A program made the position numbers and the translations under genes. A DNA stretch of 64,000 bases. Source: Pseudomonadales bacterium. GTDB lineage: Bacteria > Pseudomonadota > Gammaproteobacteria > Pseudomonadales > Pseudohongiellaceae. The notes beneath the pieces are model-generated. The model worked only from the letters and a program-made list of their open reading frames with translations, ran no database searches and was not told where the DNA came from. Shown here piece after piece: positions 60,846-64,000 of the stretch (positions within the stretch are counted from its first letter, which is position 1; the number at the start of each line of letters is the position of its first letter). The stretch spans positions 186,001 through 250,000 of the forward strand of contig JALRBQ010000013.1 of assembly GCA_023257655.1 (NCBI GenBank), given 5' to 3'.

Positions 60846-63800
60846 ATGAGCGACAACAATCCAAAGCCGCTGAAATTCGGGTTCCCTGAGAAAACAGGTT
60901 TGTATGACCCGGCATCAGAAAAAGATTCCTGCGGTGTCGGATTTGTCGCCAATATCAAGGGGCAGCCCAGCCACCAGATCATGCTGGACGCCTATCACCT
61001 GAATTCCCGCATGGACCACCGCGGTGGCTGTGGCTTCGAGGCCAATACCGGCGACGGCGCCGGCATCCTGATGGCCCTGCCCCATGGTTTTTTCGGCAAG
61101 ATCGCCAAAGACGAATTAAAGGAAGAGCTGCCTGCTCCTGGTCTGTATGCGGTGGGTAACATCTTCCTGCCTCAGATCAAGACCGAGCGCGAACACTGCC
61201 GCAAGATCATCAATGCCATCATCATGGAAGAGGGCCAGCACCTGATCGGCTGGCGCATCGTCCCGATTGATCCCGATGGCGCCGACGTCGGTCCTGCCGC
61301 ACGCATGGCACAGCCGTTCATTGAGCAACTGTTCGTCAGTGCCGCCCTCGGCCTCAGCAATGAACAGTTCGAACGCAAGCTGTACATCATTCGCAAGCGA
61401 TTCACCCACGCCCTGCGTGGCGACGCCTCGCTGACTGAGGCGAAGCAACTCTACGCCTGCAGCCTGTCTACCAAGGTCATTGTCTATAAAGGCATGTTGA
61501 CTCCGGGTCAGCTGTTCCCGTTCTACAAGGACCTGACGAACCCGGATTTCGCCACGCATCTGGCGATGGTGCACTCCCGCTTCAGCACCAATACCTTCCC
61601 GTCCTGGGATCGTGCCCAGCCGAATCGCTTCATGAGCCATAACGGCGAAATCAACACGTTGCGCGGCAACGTCAACTCTATGGTGTCACGGCAGGGCAAT
61701 GCCCGTACGGACGTGTTCGGCAAAAAACTGAAGGACTTGTTTCCGATCATCGATGCCGACTGTTCCGATTCCGGCAGCTTCGACGCCGTACTCGAATTCC
61801 TGTTGCTGTCAGGGCGTTCTCTGCAAGAAGCCGTGATGATGATGATCCCGGAAGCCTGGCAGTCCGATGTCAACATGGATCAGGTCAAGAAAGATTTCTA
61901 CGAATTCCACTCCGCCCTGATGGAGCCGTGGGATGGTCCCGCCTCGATTGTATTCACCGACGGCCACTACATTGGCGCGGTGCTCGATCGCAATGGCTTG
62001 CGACCGAGTCGCTACTATGTCACCCATGACGACAAGGTCATTATGGGTTCCGAGGTGGGCGTCGTTGACGTCGACCCGGCCAACGTCAAGCTGAAGGGTC
62101 GTCTGCAGCCCGGCAAGATGTTCCTGCTCGATTTCGAACAGGGGCGATTGATTCCCGATGAAGAACTCAAACAGTCGATCTGTGGCAAGCGCCCTTATGG
62201 TGAGTGGCTGGCGCGTCAGAAAGTCACTCTGAACGACATCAAGAGCGGCAGCGCGGCTCATTCGCTGGATGGTAAGGACACGCTGCAGCGCATGCAGGCT
62301 TTTGGCTACACCACTGAGACGATGCAGTTTATGCTGATTCCGATGGTGACCGAGGCGCGCGATCCGCTCGGCTCCATGGGTAACGATTCGGCGCTCGCCT
62401 GTCTGTCAGACAAGCCGCGCATGATTTATGACTATTTCAAGCAACTGTTTGCGCAAGTGACCAATCCTCCGATCGATTCCATTCGCGAAGAGGTCGTCAT
62501 GTCGCTGCAATGCTTCTGCGGTCCCGAAGGCAATCTGTTAGAGAGTTCAGAAGAACAAGTGCATCGGCTCAGCCTGCAGCATCCGATCCTGTCGAATCAG
62601 GAACTGACTGACATCAAGATGATGGACACCCGGAAGTTCAGTTCCTGGGTGATCGACATCACCTACGATAAGTCTGAACCCGACGGCTTCATGAATGCAC
62701 TCGACCGTATCTGCGCCGAGGCGACTGGAGCGATCAGCAACGGTTACTCGTTTATCATTCTGTCTGATCGCCAGACTTCGGCGACGCGCATTCCGCTGTC
62801 CGCACTGGTCGCGTGTGGCGCGGTACATCACCACCTCATCAAGTACGAGCTGCGCACACAGATCGGCATCATCATCGAAACTGGCGAGGCTCGCGAGGTA
62901 CATCACCATTGCTTGCTGTCAGGATTCGGCGCCGATGCGATCAACCCCTATCTCGCATTCGAAGCCCTGTGGGCCGCTAACCAAGAAGGTCTGTTAGGTA
63001 AAGATTTCGATACCGAGGACAAGGTTGTTTACGCGTACAAGAAAGGCGTCGCAAAAGGCATGCTGAAGGTGATGGCCAAGATGGGCATCTCCACCTTGCA
63101 GTCCTACAAGGGCGCACAAATTTTCGAAGTTGTTGGTCTCGCCAGTGAAATCGTCAATCGCTGCTTCCTCGGCACCGCGAGCCGTGTGCAGGGAGTGAAT
63201 TTCGCCGTGCTTGAAGAAGAGTCACGACGTCGTCATCGCATCGGTTATCCCGATGATCCGAGCCAGCGTATCCCGGTGCTCACAAACCCCGGTGATTTCC
63301 ATTGGCGCTCCGGTGGCGATGCCCACATGTGGAATCCGAATACAATCTTTAACCTGCAGGTTGCTGCCCGCAACAACAACGCAGACGCCTACGCCACGTT
63401 CGCGCGATTCTCCAACGAAGACAGCACGCGCCGCTGCACGTTCCGCGGCTTGCTGAAATTCCGCACCGACGTCAACCAGCCGGTTGCAATCGAGGAAGTG
63501 GAGCCTGCGAGCGAGATCGTAAAACGCTTTGCTACCGGCGCGATGAGCTTCGGCTCCATCTCCGCGGAGAGCCATGAAACGCTCGCGATCGCCATGAACC
63601 GCATCGGCGGCAAGTCCAATACCGGTGAAGGTGGCGAAGATCCGGAGCGCTTCATTCCGCTGGCAAATGGTGACTCCAAGCGCTCTGCCATCAAGCAGGT
63701 CGCGTCTGGCCGTTTCGGTGTGACCTCTTGGTATCTGACGAACGCCGACGAATTGCAGATCAAGATTGCGCAAGGCGCGAAGCCCGGCGAAGGCGGCGAA

Positions 63801-64000
63801 CTGCCTGGCGGCAAGGTCGATGGCATGATCGCCCGTATTCGTCACTCCACGCCCGGTGTCGGTCTCATCAGCCCGCCACCACATCACGATATTTACTCGA
63901 TCGAGGATATCGCGCAGCTGATTCACGACCTGAAGAATGCCAATCGTGAAGCGCGTATCAGCGTGAAGCTGGTTTCCGAAATCGGTGTCGGCACGATTGC
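60846..64000 (+). CDS. gltB: Glutamate synthase (NADPH) large subunit, 3' end beyond window
   Basis: The ATG at 60846 opens a frame that runs to the window edge without a stop (over 1050 codons seen; the family has about 1500). The N-terminal glutamine amidotransferase domain starts with the usual propeptide and the nucleophile Cys29 (EKDSCGVGFVAN). FMSHNGEINTLRGN and WDGPASIVFTDG follow, and the FMN-binding synthase domain begins near FATGAMSFGSISAESHE. GltB converts glutamine and 2-oxoglutarate to two glutamates using FMN and Fe-S centres. The partner gltD is presumably downstream. Confidence 0.96.
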   Translation, partial: MSDNNPKPLKFGFPEKTGLYDPASEKDSCGVGFVANIKGQPSHQIMLDAYHLNSRMDHRGGCGFEANTGDGAGILMALPHGFFGKIAKDELKEELPAPGLYAVGNIFLPQIKTEREHCRKIINAIIMEEGQHLIGWRIVPIDPDGADVGPAARMAQPFIEQLFVSAALGLSNEQFERKLYIIRKRFTHALRGDASLTEAKQLYACSLSTKVIVYKGMLTPGQLFPFYKDLTNPDFATHLAMVHSRFSTNTFPSWDRAQPNRFMSHNGEINTLRGNVNSMVSRQGNARTDVFGKKLKDLFPIIDADCSDSGSFDAVLEFLLLSGRSLQEAVMMMIPEAWQSDVNMDQVKKDFYEFHSALMEPWDGPASIVFTDGHYIGAVLDRNGLRPSRYYVTHDDKVIMGSEVGVVDVDPANVKLKGRLQPGKMFLLDFEQGRLIPDEELKQSICGKRPYGEWLARQKVTLNDIKSGSAAHSLDGKDTLQRMQAFGYTTETMQFMLIPMVTEARDPLGSMGNDSALACLSDKPRMIYDYFKQLFAQVTNPPIDSIREEVVMSLQCFCGPEGNLLESSEEQVHRLSLQHPILSNQELTDIKMMDTRKFSSWVIDITYDKSEPDGFMNALDRICAEATGAISNGYSFIILSDRQTSATRIPLSALVACGAVHHHLIKYELRTQIGIIIETGEAREVHHHCLLSGFGADAINPYLAFEALWAANQEGLLGKDFDTEDKVVYAYKKGVAKGMLKVMAKMGISTLQSYKGAQIFEVVGLASEIVNRCFLGTASRVQGVNFAVLEEESRRRHRIGYPDDPSQRIPVLTNPGDFHWRSGGDAHMWNPNTIFNLQVAARNNNADAYATFARFSNEDSTRRCTFRGLLKFRTDVNQPVAIEEVEPASEIVKRFATGAMSFGSISAESHETLAIAMNRIGGKSNTGEGGEDPERFIPLANGDSKRSAIKQVASGRFGVTSWYLTNADELQIKIAQGAKPGEGGELPGGKVDGMIARIRHSTPGVGLISPPPHHDIYSIEDIAQLIHDLKNANREARISVKLVSEIGVGTI

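Overview
The window reads as chromosomal DNA of a Gram-negative, probably aquatic gammaproteobacterium. Supporting this are a TonB-dependent receptor, many Sec, Tat and lipobox-bearing exported proteins, DbpA, RlmJ, malate synthase G and a GltB-type glutamate synthase. Base composition looks evenly GC-rich. I saw no tRNA or rRNA genes, no transposase, no integrase and no CRISPR array.

Layout. 1-2352 (minus): a quinoprotein alcohol dehydrogenase with a lanthanide-type Asp pair, followed by a diheme cytochrome c cut by the window edge. 2632-5326 (plus): a malonate uptake and activation operon (madL, madM, matB-like). 5574-6486: a scar that joins the first codons of a MATE transporter, out of frame, to the 3' part of a hybrid histidine kinase. 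6483-8753: an exported HpcH/HpaI-type aldolase, then a divergent exported redoxin gene with an in-frame TGA at the redox cysteine position (8094-8096) and a hairpin just downstream. That gene is a strong selenoprotein candidate and the most interesting locus here. 8838-13260 (minus): NHL propeller, malate synthase G, metallo-beta-lactamase-fold hydrolase. 13512-19074: exported proteins of mostly unknown role, a PD40 propeller, a dienelactone hydrolase and a Tat-exported NHL protein.

19071-27178 (minus): rlmJ, a MazG-like pyrophosphohydrolase, an amidase, a small lipoprotein, an M20 peptidase, grx, dbpA and a flavin oxidoreductase. 27421-32199 (plus): a cupin, small proteins, DUF6265, DUF4404, a short asparaginase, a beta-helix lipoprotein and TerC. 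32213-38754: MarC, a small conserved protein with a possible leader RNA, a large exported hydrolase, an EamA exporter, an HNH endonuclease, an unknown membrane protein and an SDR. 38940-49058: a TonB receptor, GDPD, a CBM9/DUF5916 protein, a transglutaminase/TPR protein, DUF1080 and an amidohydrolase. 49105-54705 (minus): a 1114-residue M1-M28-PDZ peptidase fusion, a PD40 lipoprotein and a PLP enzyme.

54819-60124 (minus): a periplasmic molybdenum hydroxylase operon. Its members are a Tat-exported 2Fe-2S subunit, the Mo subunit, an FAD subunit with an extra four-Cys cluster motif, a b-type cytochrome and a small unknown protein. It resembles PaoABC with a membrane electron outlet. The window ends inside gltB (60846 onward).

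Together the genes suggest a heterotroph that oxidises alcohols and aldehydes in the periplasm (quinoprotein and Mo hydroxylase), uses malonate, runs the glyoxylate shunt and digests peptides outside the cytoplasm. Four of the convergent gene pairs share a palindromic 4-nt stop overlap.
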